Shown here: positions 1-12,975 of the stretch, piece by piece
Layout: each line of letters begins with the position of its first letter
How positions within the stretch are numbered: position 1 is the stretch's first letter
NCBI GenBank assembly: GCA_904066235.2
Contig: CAJFCV020000002.1
Location: 5,580,001 to 5,644,000 of the forward strand
Reading direction: 5' to 3'
DNA length: 64,000 bases
DNA from: Bursaphelenchus xylophilus
Lineage: Eukaryota > Nematoda > Chromadorea > Rhabditida > Aphelenchoididae
Translations under genes and position numbers: made by a program
Notes under the pieces: generated by a model
Databases searched by the model: none
Seen by the model: only the letters and a program-made list of their open reading frames with translations
What the model was told of the DNA's origin: nothing

Positions 1-1622
1 GAATGCTAAGTTTTCGCGTCTCAGGTGGAGGTATTGTTAGTCTAGAAAGGCTTTCATTAGTCTTGCAGAGTAATTCCATTAACATTTTTGAGTCGTCAAA
101 AATTGCATTAAATATCACCGTGAGAAAAAAACAAGTTTAAATGACCAACTCAGAACCAAAAGGGACTTTTCTTACAAGAACTGACCAAAAAGTGACCTTT
201 TCGCGAAATTTAAACTCACTTTGATACTTTTCCGATGGAATTTCTGGTTTTCGCCCATTTTTCGTACTTTTTAAATTGATTCTTAGCCAATTTATCAACG
301 AATTCGACGACTGCCAGTTCAACCAGCGACAAGAATATGAATAAAATACAAACGAAGAACCAGAGATCGATTGCCTGAAGGTCACTTACCATGATTAATA
401 CTTACTTTTACAAAAGAAACCCTCGGGAGATTCTTGACTACATTTCCCATCTGAAAACTTAAGGCCATCAGACTGCTAACGCCTAAAGTAATTCTGGCTG
501 GCATTGAGCCGGATCTGGTGGAATCGATCCAGAAGGCGATCCAGGAGATAAACACAGACAAATATCTGGATTTTAATTAAACAAATGGTATCAAGAATAT
601 TCGCTTACGTCGGAAGATACATTTGGAGGACATAGTAGCCATAAAGACGTTTGAAACTAAAGATATCGCCAAGATACTACCTTATGTTTACCTGAAGATG
701 ACTCTCAACTGATCCCAACTCCCCGCTGTATACTCATTCAAATTGTGCTCGTAACTGACATTGGTAAACAGAAAATCTGGAAGCTTTAGGGTCTCGGAAT
801 CCGCGATCGTGACCGGATTCCATTCCTGCCATTGCAATCTGACTTCAGCGATGTTATAAGAATAACTTTCAAAGACTAGGACACATTCCTGGAAAGATTT
901 CTTGTGTTACGTGCATTAGGAAATGCTCATTTTGCTTTGTTTTCTAGAACGGTTACTTACCTGTTCGTCCAATGGGAATTTACTGAGAGTAAAAGAGCAG
1001 GGTCCGCTTACTCTAACTCTGTAATTCAGCCAGATTGTCCCATTCGGAAAGACGATAAGGAGCACATTGTTGGTGGGAGAACGATGCACTTCCGTGTGTT
1101 TACTGTTGACCACGCAAACCTTCAATTTGATTGTAATACGTAACAGGAACCTTACATTTGGTGTCCATAATTTATCGGCCACAGAGCTGTCCAATGATAG
1201 ATTCGATTTACAACTATATTTATGGTATTCTAGCCTCGGATCTCTCCAAATCTGGCTGAACCAAACATCCGCAATAAAGGAGCTTGTGATCTCGGAGATT
1301 GAAGAAATGTCCTAAAGATTACCGTAATCACAATTGTCATCTTTTTTACCTGAACAGTAAGCTCAACGTTAACAGTTACACTCTGGTTGGAAGGGACCAC
1401 CGTTTTATCATAGCCCCTGAGGATGTCCGATAAAACACTTTTTCTGTGATTCCAATCAGTAGAACAGGCGTCGTCCTCGTCTATATGGAAGCTACTTTGG
1501 CGTGGCTGCGCAGTGGTTGTAGTCGTTTTCTTTGGCAAATGAATTGAATCATGCTTCCATCCGTAATATTCACGAGAAGTATAAGCACTGGCCAGGTTCA
1601 GAAGCAATAAATAATAAATCAT
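1..1622 (-). CDS. Cys-loop ligand-gated anion channel subunit (GABA/glycine/glutamate-receptor-like), partial
   Basis: Pentameric ligand-gated chloride channel subunit of the plasma membrane. The chosen start (1622) gives a signal peptide, [13 protein letters not shown]. Splicing about seven short exons yields an extracellular domain with a perfect Cys-loop (two cysteines 13 residues apart, around FPLDEQ; exon ending at 961), a TM1 with [18 protein letters not shown], a TM2 carrying [19 protein letters not shown], and a TM3 starting [20 protein letters not shown] (about 390-280). The Pro-Ala-Arg at the head of TM2 is the signature of anion-selective channels. Introns are 35-70 bp. The M3-M4 loop begins near 240; a plausible next exon (reading [14 protein letters not shown]) runs off the left edge, so TM4 is missing. 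The family resembles the worm ggr/lgc subunits; the ligand cannot be told from sequence. Divergent from the ECH1 gene. Confidence 0.85.
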
Positions 1623-2542
1623 CACCTCGAAAACACCTCTTTTTGGGATGATATCTATTCGAAACAATCAGGAATTTTAAGAAACGTCTTTGTCGTCAGA
1701 AAACAGATAATTGGACAAGCGGTGTGCTGTCAAGGCCAGCAGGAAGTGCTAAAGGAGGTCTTCTTCATTTCATTTTAGTCCAGAGAGTTTCAGAAAGTGT
1801 TGTCCAAACCCCCGAAGCCCATTCCCAAGCCGTGCCATTTCTGGAGAGGTCCCTTTGTAGAGTGCTTTTTTCTTCCCTCGCCTACCGTACCGTGACGTCC
1901 GTGGGTTCACGTGGATCCCCCACTAATTTGCCTAAGGGATTGAAGGTGTAATATAACGAGCCAATGTGAATACGCAGCTATGTTTGTAGACTTTACTCTG
2001 TTTCAAATAGGAGAAGTGTAATACAGAGAGCCGAGTAAAAGGAGCTGTCAAACACATCGATGTGGTTATTCATGGTCGTTATGGAGAAGGGGAAAGGCCC
2101 CTGAGTAAGTAGGGAAGGAGAAGATGTTGTGTGTTATGTAAACGAACATCTTCGGTGTCACGTAAGGACTCTTGAACTTTAAAAGACCTTGAGAAATCAA
2201 GAATCAACGTATCAAATAAATATATGTAGCAGATTAATTAATGTTGTCGCCATTTGGGCAATTTGATTAAATCCTAGCTCAAATTCAGAAGGATGATTTC
2301 AGTTCTGAAATTATTGTGGCCGGATGACTTGGACTTTTAGTAATGAAAAATCTCCGGTGGCAGAACTGGCACAAACATTATTATGAAAGTTTGCATAAGA
2401 GTAATTTGTTGCATTAAAAAACAGTTACAACTCAATACTTCTGTATTAGTTAACACAGTACTGTATTTAAGGCAAGCGAAGACAGAAACGCCGTCAATTT
2501 GAGAAAAAGACAATCGAGGAAACTGAAAAATAATTTTCTTGT
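1623..2542. other. Intergenic region, nothing recognised
   Basis: About 0.9 kb upstream of the ion-channel gene. Short open frames occur on both strands but show no family motif, no splice logic and no coding bias. I see no RNA gene. It probably carries part of the channel gene promoter. Confidence 0.5.
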
Positions 2543-2716
2543 ACTAGTCGCGACATAAAGTCCTGAGAAATTTGCACAGTGCATTTTTCTTTTTCTTTCT
2601 GACCCGTCGCGGCAATTCCCCGTTTTTGCACTAGCGACATGCACTTTCGCGCGAGCTTGCCACTTTTCTCGCGCGACACCCGCGACAAAATGTGTCAAGA
2701 CTTTATGGCGCGACTA
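2543..2716. repeat. Inverted repeat (outer left fold-back unit)
   Basis: About 24 bases at 2543-2566 (ACTAGTCGCGACATAAAGTC and following) recur as the inverted complement at 2692-2716 (ending TTTATGGCGCGACTAG) with one or two mismatches. The 125 bp between them is rich in CGCG. It abuts directly the larger fold-back element that starts at 2718, so the whole 2543-3276 stretch is a chain of inverted repeats. Probably a non-autonomous element or its remnant; no coding capacity. Confidence 0.6.
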
Positions 2717-2717
2717 G

Positions 2718-3276
2718 TATGTAAGTTTTGAACTCAGGATAATCGATGGCGTTGATTTCAAAAATCATATTCATTTTTTAAAAAAAAAAATTTTTCGAAT
2801 TTTTGTCACAAATACTCGGAATGGTGCTCATTTGGAACGTTTTCTGATCGTTGCTTTTAGTCCTGTAAAGTGGTAACTTTTTGTTGCACAAATAATTGAT
2901 TTAGCAGTTTTCAATGGCGCTGATTTCACAAGGAAAGTACTTTTATGGGGGCTCCCAGACTACGGCACTAACCACTCGGCCACACCGCTCTCTTCCGAAG
3001 GAACAGACCGACTGCGCTTTTTATCTTTTCGAATGCCTGCGCGCGCCTTTTGTAGGGAAATTAAGCCAGTTTTTGGGCATTTTCACCCATAAAAACCTAA
3101 AATGGGCAGCTAAGATTTATATATCGTTGATCAGCATATTTTTTCTGATTTTTTGAGATATGTCCCGTCAAAAAGTAGGAGCCCCCATAAAAGTACTTTC
3201 CTTGTCAAATCAGGAAAAATGAATCAGATTTTCGAAATCAACGACATCGATTATCCTGAGTTCGAAACTTACATGC
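2718..3276. repeat. Nested fold-back (MITE-like) element
   Basis: Two nested inverted repeats. The outer arms, about 60 bp each at 2718-2780 and 3213-3276, share GAACTCAGGATAATCGATG and the following GTTGATTTC stretch, roughly 85-90% identical by eye. The inner arms at 2921-2956 and 3178-3212 are nearly perfect (GGAAAGTACTTTTATGGGGG on the plus strand). A third partial copy of the arm (GGCGCTGATTTCACAAGG) lies at the start of the inner left arm. This is the layout of a hairpin MITE or fold-back transposon built by repeated inversion. It does not encode a protein. Confidence 0.75.
2947..2997 (-). other. tRNA-like A-box fragment inside the fold-back element
   Basis: Read on the minus strand, this segment contains GTGTGGCCGAGTGGTTAGTG, very close to the D-arm/A-box of type II tRNAs (Leu/Ser: TGGCCGAGTGGTTAAGGCG). 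No anticodon arm, variable arm or B-box (GGTTCGAATCC) follows, so this is not a functional tRNA gene. It may be a tRNA-derived head such as SINEs carry, or a truncated tRNA captured by the repeat. Confidence 0.5.
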
Positions 3277-3567
3277 AAGAAAAATAATATTTGTCAGTTT
3301 GTCGCTCCCCGTAAAAGAAAACATCAAATCCGAGGTTTGATGCTGTATTGCGCTGGCTGAATAAGACTTTTCAAATTTTCAAGCTTGCTTCTAAACAAAT
3401 TGCTTTGGAACTGTCTTTGCAGGGCGTTAAGTTGTAACGCTTAACGTAATTAAATCGTTGTGTAGTCCCGAAATCAGAGCAACAAAGCTACAAAGTTTAT
3501 AGTCGCAGAGATCTATCTCCCTTTGCAAATCAACATTCATTTTACGATAACAGCAACATATTTAGCG

Positions 3568-4600
3568 ATGACTTTGGACCTAAAATTTATTAAATTGATC
3601 AAGTCGCCGAATAATGTGACCCAAGTTATTTTAAACCGACCAAAGCAGTTGAACGCGCTAAGCAACGGGTTATGGAAGTAAGTGAGGGAATAAATTTGGA
3701 TTTATTATTTGATCAGAGAGATCGGAGAGGTCTTCAAATACTTGGATCAGGATGAAGATACAAACGTAATCATTTTAAGTGGCAGCGGAAAGTTGTTTTG
3801 TGCGGGCTTGGATATCAAAGGTAGGAGGAAAGAACAAAGTTGGATATTAATTATGAATAGAAAAACAAAAAGAAAACTTCATGGATAAAGAAGGAAATGC
3901 GGCAGACAGGGGAAGACAGATTTACAGGGACTTGAGATGGCTGCAGGAAGGATTCACGGCCATTGAAAAGGTTGGCGACATTATATACTTGAGTCTAGGC
4001 TGTCTGCCTGTTATACGCTCCTTTAATAAAGCAGTTTATTTTTGCTTCAGTGTCAGAAACCGGTGATCGCAGCTCTTCATGGCGCTTGTATTGGTGGGGG
4101 ATTGTCGATCATCTCTGCCTGTGACATTATTTACGCCAGTCGAGAGACCATCTTCTCCTTGAAGGAAGTCCAACTGGGCATAGCGGCTGATGTCGGCGCT
4201 TTAAATCGCCTTCCTTTTATGGTAGGCAACATGAGTTGGCTCAAAGAAATATCGTTAACTGGCAGAAACTTTGATTCCAACGAAGCTTTGCAATTTGGTG
4301 AGCTTATTGTAAACATTAAATTTATCTGCAAGAACGATTAAAAATATATAGCCCATTTTAGGAGTGATCAGCCGCATATTTGAATCGCCTAAAGAAACCC
4401 TCCAGGCAGCATTTGATACGGCCAATGAGATCTCACAATTGGGAAGAGCCGCCGTCCAAGGGACCAAAGTAGTCTTAAATTACAGCAGAGATCATACTGT
4501 AGACGAGTCCCTCAACTTTGTTGCTGTCTACAACATGTCTCAAATTCAAAATGCAGAACTTCAGAATTATATTCAGGCATTTAAAAAATCTAAAATTTGA
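3568..4600 (+). CDS. Delta(3,5)-delta(2,4)-dienoyl-CoA isomerase (ECH1-type enoyl-CoA hydratase/isomerase)
   Basis: Crotonase-fold enzyme that shifts double bonds of 3,5-dienoyl-CoA to 2,4-dienoyl-CoA during beta-oxidation of unsaturated fatty acids. Five exons. Exon 1 reads MTLDLKFIKLIKSPNNVTQV. The oxyanion-hole segments are LFCAGLDIK (exon 2) and ALHGACIGGG (4075-4100). The three acidic catalytic residues of ECH1 are in place: Asp in SACDI, Glu in KEVQLG and Asp in IAADVG, followed by the ECH1-type tail with YSRDHTVDESLN. The protein ends KKSKI; SKI fits a peroxisomal targeting signal type 1. There is no obvious mitochondrial presequence at the chosen start. The start follows an acceptor-like ATATTTAG, fitting trans-splicing. 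An AATAAA motif overlaps the stop region, and unc-93 follows closely in the same direction. Confidence 0.92.
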
Positions 4601-4779
4601 ATAAATAAACGTCATCATGGCTAATAATACAATTGAAGAACGGGTCACTTCTTTGCCTCCGGTTAAAAAGATTTCGGAAATGACCCGAGGGCAAGACGAA
4701 TATAAAAGAGTTTACAGCTGCTCCGAAATGTTCCTTGGGCCTTTCGAATCAATCCATTTAGAAAAGATCTTCTTGGCAA

Positions 4780-7156
4780 ATGGATGGAAATACGGGAAAT
4801 GCCTGGGATTTGGTGGGAGATAATGAACACGACTCCAGAATCACAACTACAGCGTCACTGGAAGAGGAATCTGAGGTGAGAATCAGAATGTGTAAATAAA
4901 AACATTATTCCTTGCAGCTGGATAGTCAAGAAATCTCTCAGATTCTCGAAGAAGAAGAGAAAAAATTAGAAGAACGTCGACAACGAAGCAAGTAAGATTT
5001 ATTATTCCGAAAGCACTATAAATTCAGATCACCAGCAGTAGAATCCCTGAGGAAAGTGAGTCGAATGGTCCTGGAGAAGGTCGGGATCCGAAAGAAGAAG
5101 CAGCCTTTCCTCTCATTACAAAGACGTCCAGAACTGCCTTACTTTGATTTGGATCTGTTTTGCGATAAACCAAAGGAATACTTTTACACTCAGCAACACA
5201 AAATTATACCAAAGATATTGTCATCCACTGACCTCCTGTCCAAAAAAATAAACAATTATGGGGCAAAAGAGAAATGGTAGGTATAAAAAACAAGGTAAAA
5301 TTATAATTTTAGTTCTTACTTATTCAAAAGTCACGATAGTGAAGACAATAATATGGCCGAGGCTATTGTTGGAACCATGGATCCGGAGAGATTGTACGTT
5401 TATGATCCTTATTGTCCCATTCACGGATCGAGAAGGGAGATCATCAAGAAAAGAAACCTGATTGATATGAGTGGACTAACCAGTGTGGAAGATGTAGAGA
5501 CCGATCAAATGGCTCCCATTTTATCAAGGTATTCGATTTGAAAACATCTCTTTTGTCATACATACAACACTTTTTGCAGTAATACGTACGCGGCCAAGGC
5601 CATCCGAAAGCGTCAACGAGCCCTCTCAGGCCTTAAGGGAATCCATGTGGCCAAAGAAAAGAGGAAGATCTTATTCAACCTGTTCACCATCTCGGCCGCT
5701 TTTTTATTTCTCTTCACCGGATTCCATGGCCTTCAGAATTTGCAGACCTCAGTCAACGATCAGTTGGGAGGGGATTCCCTTGGAATTCTCTACCTCTCTC
5801 TGGCCATTTCATCCTTATTTGTTCCCAACTTTGTTGTCAATCGTCTCGGTTCCAAACTTACTTTAATCACGGCCTTTGGGATCATGATCATTTATATGTT
5901 GGCCAACTTCCTTCCCCAATACTACTCTCTCCTCCCCGCTTCAATGCTTGCTGGCGTGGCTGCCAGTTGCATGTGGTCGGCGTGTAGTTATTACATAACT
6001 CAGAGTGGAATCAACTATGCCAAATTAAACATTGAGGCCCAGAATACGGTGAGTGTTCGTTTCTTCGGCACCTTCTTCATGATTGTCCATGTGGGACAAG
6101 TGATTGGAAGTCTTCTTTCCTCCATGATTCTCAGCCAATCCGTTGTGACCGCAGTAATTGTGGATGAGGCTGATCGGACGTAGGTTAATTACTCATTGGA
6201 TTATCTTATAAATTTAGTTGTGGTAGTGGATTTCCGCGGAATCTTTCGCTCCTCAGTGATCGGGCCAAATTGAACCTCCAAAGGCCAAGCCTTGTGGCTT
6301 ATCGGAGTGTGGTCGTCGTTTATTTATGTTGCGCGATCGTTGCTTTAATGATCGTTGCCTTTTTTTTGAATGCATTGAAAAAAGATGAGATCAACAGGTC
6401 AGTAAACACTCTGAAAGCAAGTTGATCTTTACCTTTACAGTAAGAAGCCTCCCAAATTCACAGCCGAAGTGCTAAAACAGACCCTGAAGAACCTGCAGAA
6501 GCCGAAGGTTCTTTTACTCATACCCCTGACTATTTTCAACGGAATCGAACAGACTTTTGCCGTTGGGATATACACAAAAGTAAGTCCATCCTAAACAGTA
6601 TTCATCTTTCTTCAGGCATTCGTCGGCTGTGGTCTGGGGATCTCCCAGATCGGATATGTGATGACAACATTCGGTGCCTTCGATGCGATCTGCAGTCTTG
6701 TTTTCGGTCCTTTGATCAGGATGTTCGGTCGAATGCCCTTGTTTGTATTTGGAGCCGTGATGGACATGTTGATGATCATGACTTTAATGATTTGGCCCTT
6801 GAATCCAGGGGACCGAGTGTTATTTAATGTGATCGCTGGAGTCTGGGGGATGGCTGACAGTGTTTGGAATACCCAGGTCCAAGGCTTCTGGGTAGGATTG
6901 ACGGGCCGAGCGTCGTTGGAAGTGGCCATCGCTAACTACAGATTCTGGATGTCCTTTGGAATGGCCATCGGTTTCTTCATTGCCCGATTTACCACCGTAA
7001 ACTCTTATCTTGCAGTATCATTTGTTCTCCTTCTGGTTGGAGTTCTTGGATACTTTGCAACCGAAATGATGGATATAATAATAGTAAGTGTTTATCGAGG
7101 AAAGTATAATGGTTTAGGCACAATTCCGAACTCATCCGACTGATCGAAAGGGATAA
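4780..7156 (+). CDS. unc-93: UNC-93-like major facilitator / potassium-channel regulatory membrane protein
   Basis: Multi-pass MFS-fold protein. C. elegans UNC-93 acts with SUP-9 and SUP-10 in a two-pore potassium channel complex of muscle. About nine exons. The model begins MDGNTGNAWDLVGDNEHDSR at 4780, 18 bases after an acceptor-like CCATTTAG; the in-frame stop just upstream supports this start. A long acidic cytoplasmic N-terminus (over 200 residues, with EEEEKKLEERRQR) precedes the first membrane segment near 5690. Typical motifs include FHGLQNLQTSVN, the Trp-Ser-Ala-Cys-Ser-Tyr-Tyr stretch in TM4, NGIEQTF in the second half and VWGMADSVWNTQ. The last tiny exon reads AQFRTHPTDRKG and stops at 7154-7156. 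The long N-terminus favours UNC-93 itself over shorter paralogues. It lies about 160 bp behind ECH1, operon-like. Confidence 0.88.
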
Positions 7157-7335
7157 CTTTATGTGCGCTAAACTGAGAGATTATCAATATTTAGAACAGA
7201 AATTATGAGAGGACCCGATCTAATAAGGAATAAGTTTGTTTGCGATGTCGGAAGGCGTTACTTTGGTTTCGTTAAACCTGAAACTATGGATAAAAAATCG
7301 GCATATTGCACATCCAAACATCAATTGGAAACAAC

Positions 7336-9248
7336 TTACAAGAAGAGAGATCCAATCTTGGACTCCTTAACATATTCTTTGTCTTTTACTTCCACAGATT
7401 TGAAATGACGTTGAGATTTGAGAATACTTTTGAATTTTTTCGCTCCCAGACAAGAGATAAGAGAATCAGCCAGAGGATGGGGAGGAATATCAGGGGATAA
7501 ACCTCGCTTTCGACCTTCCAAAGATGACTTAAGAGCAAAATGTTCCACCTCAGCTTCTTCGGATCTGCTCAGATTTCCTTCCTTTACAATCTTTGGTTTG
7601 GTAGAAACTGAAGACATCGCAGAAGCTCCAACACAATCCCTGTTCAGATGATTCGCCATCTGATGGGAGTTCTGAGTTTTGAAACCACAATCTCTTGAAC
7701 AATTAAATTCCAATCTTTCAGCATGAATCGATCCCTTTTCTTCGTCTTTTAGAGACTTCCTTCCAAATGGAATCCTTAGGGATTCCTCAGGACCAAGCGG
7801 ACACAACGCTTTATGCTGTCGCACTCCCACAACACATGCGGTACTATATCCACAACCAGGATTTTCACAATGCCTAAAAATCAACACATGGATAATTATC
7901 ACACGTACTTTAGCTCCTTTTCAAAGTGGCTTTCAGCCGTTTTGAAGTAACAATTGCAATCAGGACACTGAGTTGGAATGGCATTCAATCTAGCCGACCG
8001 CTTACTCTTCATCTCGTAGTTCAAAAGAAGCATACCTAAAACTATATGAGCAAGTATATTTCAAAGCCTACTTCTTTCCTCAATTCTGTTCTTATTGTAA
8101 CTATGGACTGACTTGTGCTCGTTCATCTTCTTCTCCAACTCTGAATGTTCCGTGGATGCAAATTTACAAGCACATCTTTTGCATTTCGCCCGATAGTTAC
8201 TCCCTAAAAGAAGATTGGACTGTAAATATATCAACCCTACATTCCACATGTTCTTTGAGATGATCGATGAAGAAATCCGCCTTGATGAATACTCTCCTCC
8301 CCTTAGAATAATGCTTTTTAGTGTTAAACACCATCATACAAAAGGGGCACAAGAGTACTACACTATTATTGTGCTTCCTTTCAAAATGCCTGAGTAAGGC
8401 TTGTCTTGAAGAGGTCTTGAAACGACAAGTTTCACAACCATATGGTAGATCGTTGAACCCATGGACATCCACATGACTCTTCATTTCGGCCAAAGGAACA
8501 CCCCTCTCACAAATATGACATAAGAGAACTTCTTTCTTCTCGCCTGAAGATCTCTTACTGTGAAGGAGGACATGATCTATCATATCTTTGTGAGTTGGGA
8601 ACGTGGACAAACAATATACACAGAAGTTGTGATTTCTGATTTTAGCCTTTCCCTTTGTATCGACTGGTTTGTCAAAGAACTGTAGATCAATCGCCTTATC
8701 CACATCACACTCGCCCTCCTTGTCATGAATGATATGCGCCCAGATGTGGTAAATAAAGTTTATGTTCGTAGACACTCGTTTACCACACCCTTGCCAAGTG
8801 CACTAAAGGAAGGTGTTGATTTCGGTACCGAAACTAACCCTGAATTGAGCCAAATCATCTTCCAGGTCTCTCGGCGGCGGTTTTCTTTCCTGAGAGATCA
8901 GATACTCTCCATCAAATGGGAATTTACTGTTAACCTTGGGCTTGTGAGCAACCTTCGGAAGCACCAACGGTCGATTTTCATTCCTGGTCGTCTGAATCCA
9001 CAAAATAATTTCTATGAAAACTAACTCACACAACTGTAAACCGTTCGTTTCTGAACTTGTGAACTCGCATAATTGATACTGGCAGGTCTGGAAACAACAG
9101 AGTTATTCCTCCGATTTGCATCTATCGAGGATGCCGAGGACGAAGGAGTTGTTCCACTAGGTGCATTCAGAAAGCTGAGATCCAATAATCTGAGATTGCC
9201 AATGGCAACGGTGGCACTGGGAACTTGAGATGATCCCTGGTTGCTCAT
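7336..9248 (-). CDS. Multi-C2H2 zinc-finger protein, function unknown
   Basis: Nuclear-type protein with eight or nine degenerate zinc-binding units spread over six exons, on the strand opposite UNC-93 (tail to tail, 180 bp apart). It starts MSNQGSSQVPSATVAIGNL. Fingers visible in order: CTWQGCGKRV...HIWAHIIH; FCVYCLSTF...HVLLH; LLCHICERG...HVDVH; YGCETCRFK...HFERKH; LLCPFCMMV...HLKEH; CKRCACKF...HKSVH; QCPDCNCYF; CENPGCGYS...HKALC; NCSRDCGFK...HLNRDC. The last two have His-Cys ends. The C-terminus is basic and serine-rich. The organisation recalls the dispersed fingers of nematode developmental regulators, but I do not recognise an orthologue. A four-codon upstream frame overlaps the start (separate entry). 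Confidence 0.8.
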
Positions 9249-9259
9249 TGTCGCTTCAT
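9245..9259 (-). promoter_or_regulatory. Four-codon uORF whose stop overlaps the zinc-finger gene start
   Basis: On the minus strand, ATG AAG CGA CAA TGA begins at 9259. Its stop overlaps the main ATG as ATGA (9248-9245). An acceptor-like TTCTATAG sits two bases upstream of the uORF, so a trans-spliced mRNA would carry it just after the leader. This stop-start overlap is a classical set-up for termination-reinitiation. Seen directly; function inferred. Confidence 0.45.
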
Positions 9260-9612
9260 TCCTATAGAATAAAATTAACCTGATCTTCCCAATTTTCCCG
9301 CTCAACACGCGCTTTTTTGAACATTCGAGATAAAGTTAATCCTCATAAGAGGTTTTTTAACCACGAAGATCCATGATAACACTCGGCAACGTGCCCTACC
9401 TTCCACGCATATTACATTCTAATTCTGCACAGAAAATAAAAACTTGGCCGTCAAAGTGACCGATTTTTTAGACGCTATAACGGAATGCCACTTAGCGAAG
9501 TACCACTATTGACTGGAATTGCGCAAAAATATTTTTTCGAAAAATAAATTTATTCATTTTCCAAATTTTGCATTTTCTTCATTGTACAGACGCTTTAATT
9601 GGGTTAGGAACG
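9249..9612. promoter_or_regulatory. Divergent intergenic promoter region (zinc finger / RAD17)
   Basis: 364 bp between two divergent genes. It is A/T-rich, with an acceptor-like TTCATTGTACAG at 9578-9589 just upstream of the RAD17 start. No recognisable factor sites or RNA genes. Inferred to hold both promoters. Confidence 0.45.
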
Positions 9613-11324
9613 ATGTTGAAGAGGAAAAGGAAGGATGATCCGCCCATCTACCATCCCCCAAGTGTTTTCCCCAAATTTGCCCATATGGATCAACCAAAAA
9701 AACCGAGAGTAAATGCAGGAAGTAGTAAGAAATTTGACTTTGCTGTTACGGACGAGTCTCTCAAGCGGGATACCCTGAAGATGATGCTTTCTGTGACTCG
9801 AAGCGACGACTTGATGGTTAAACAAGACAGAGTAAAGGAGGTAACTTTATTTATGTTGTTTTTGTTGTTATGGCATTTTTTAGATCCGTAATTGGCTAGT
9901 TGCGGAACCAGGTAGACTTAGCGTGCTTCTTGTTACTGGTCCTTCTGGTTCAGGGAAGTACACAACTATCAAAGTGTTGTGCAAAGAACTGGATATTGAG
10001 GTCATGGAATATGAACAAAATCAATCTTTGGTTGCATTTCGAGATGAGAATGGTGAAACACAGCTTGGAGAGGCCAATCAGCTTGAAGCTTTTGACGATT
10101 TCATTGTTTCTGCATCCAAAAGATCGCTAGGTTATGCGAAGAAGAAGAAGGTTGTCCTGATTAGAGAGATCCCCCATGTATTTTTAAAGTAAGGAGAATT
10201 TAATAAAATTTTTGATTTTAGAAACCCTCATAAACTCTCTGAACTTCTACTGCAAATGAGGTTTTACTGTAGATCTTCCATTGTATTTTGTCTCACTCAG
10301 ATCGATTCTTGTTGGGAATTAAATCACAGAAGATTCTTTTCGTCAATTCCGCCTCAAGAACTATATATAACTCATGTAAAATTCAACCCAATCGCCAAAA
10401 TAGAGATTGGTAAGGCCATCAAAACAATGTCGGAACATCTCGGTCTCAATGTTACCACTGCCTTTATCAATGCTGTTAAAGAAAAGTCTAATGGTAAGCG
10501 AAATGTTATTCATAATTAATATTTTCAGGTGATATGAACTCAGCCATAAACATGCTGGAGATCTCAAGAGCTCAATCTGCCAGGAATATGCATTCCCTCC
10601 TCAGCTCCGCTGATTTAATGGCCGAGTTTTGTCATTTTATTGGCAAAATAATTTATGCAAAAAGAGAATCCTTGGATAATATAAGTTTAAGGCAGAGGAT
10701 TGAAGTTGAGAAGAAAGTAAAGGAACCCTTTAGAAGGCCCATCCATCCAAAGGATTCTGTGGACGAGCTGATTGCAATGTGTCCCACACAAAGTCGCTCG
10801 GTGAGTATTACTTTATATTACATATCATGATGTAATTTACATATCTTTTAGCTTGTGGATTACGTGTCCGAGTATAAACTCAAATTCTTGAATGACGCAA
10901 ACTCACTCGCCCATATTTATAAAGATCTCTGTTTAGCTAACCAGATTGGATGTTTTTATGATACTTCGAATGACAATGTACTCGACAAATACGCAAAAGA
11001 AGTCAGTGCTTTTTAATTGTAATTTCTAGTTTTTTAGTTGATAGTAACCTCATCTTTCTATCACACAAATGGAAAGTCGCTGACCAAAGGAATATTCGCG
11101 TTTTCCAAACCTTCAGGGCCTAATCGGGACCATTTGAGAGGAATTATGGGTGACGTAAACAAATTGTTTCCCGGTGGATCATACACTCAGCTGTTGACAT
11201 CGTATGTCCTGGTCTTTTAAATATTTGGTGTTGTTTCAGAACTCTCCCAATGTTGACCATGATGCCCTCGAAGGCTTCGATGAACGAAATTTCCGTAATC
11301 CAAAGTTTGAAACGGAAGAAATAA
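9613..11324 (+). CDS. hpr-17: RAD17 checkpoint clamp loader
   Basis: AAA+ subunit that, with RFC2-5, loads the 9-1-1 clamp at damaged DNA in the nucleus. The start MLKRKRKDDPPIYHPPSVF gives a basic N-terminus. About eight exons. Recognisable RAD17 features: a Lys/Arg-rich leader, a conserved segment around VKEIRNWLVAEPGRLSVLLV, the Walker A region TGPSGSGKYTTIKVLCKEL (9938-9990), KKKVVLIREIPHVF in the Walker B position, CFLTQIDSCWE-like sensor region, and ISRAQSARN followed by a helical C-terminal half ending SLKRKK. Odd: the Ser/Thr after the Walker A lysine is Tyr, and the human VEDLP at Walker B reads IREIP, so nucleotide hydrolysis may be weak or lost. Identity rests on motif order and overall length (about 440 aa, shorter than human RAD17). 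Confidence 0.75.
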
Positions 11325-11376
11325 AAAATTTTTATCGTCAAGTTTGCACAAACATTAAGTTTAATTTTATATAGTA

Positions 11377-12975
<1,599 letters not shown>

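Noticed and set aside
2947..2997. Functional tRNA-Leu/Ser gene
   Set aside because: Only the D-arm/A-box is present; no anticodon arm, no B-box and no acceptor pairing.
4617..4823. 68-codon frame between ECH1 and unc-93
   Set aside because: No homology, no splice donor that joins it in frame to unc-93, and a probable trans-splice acceptor at 4760 lies inside it.
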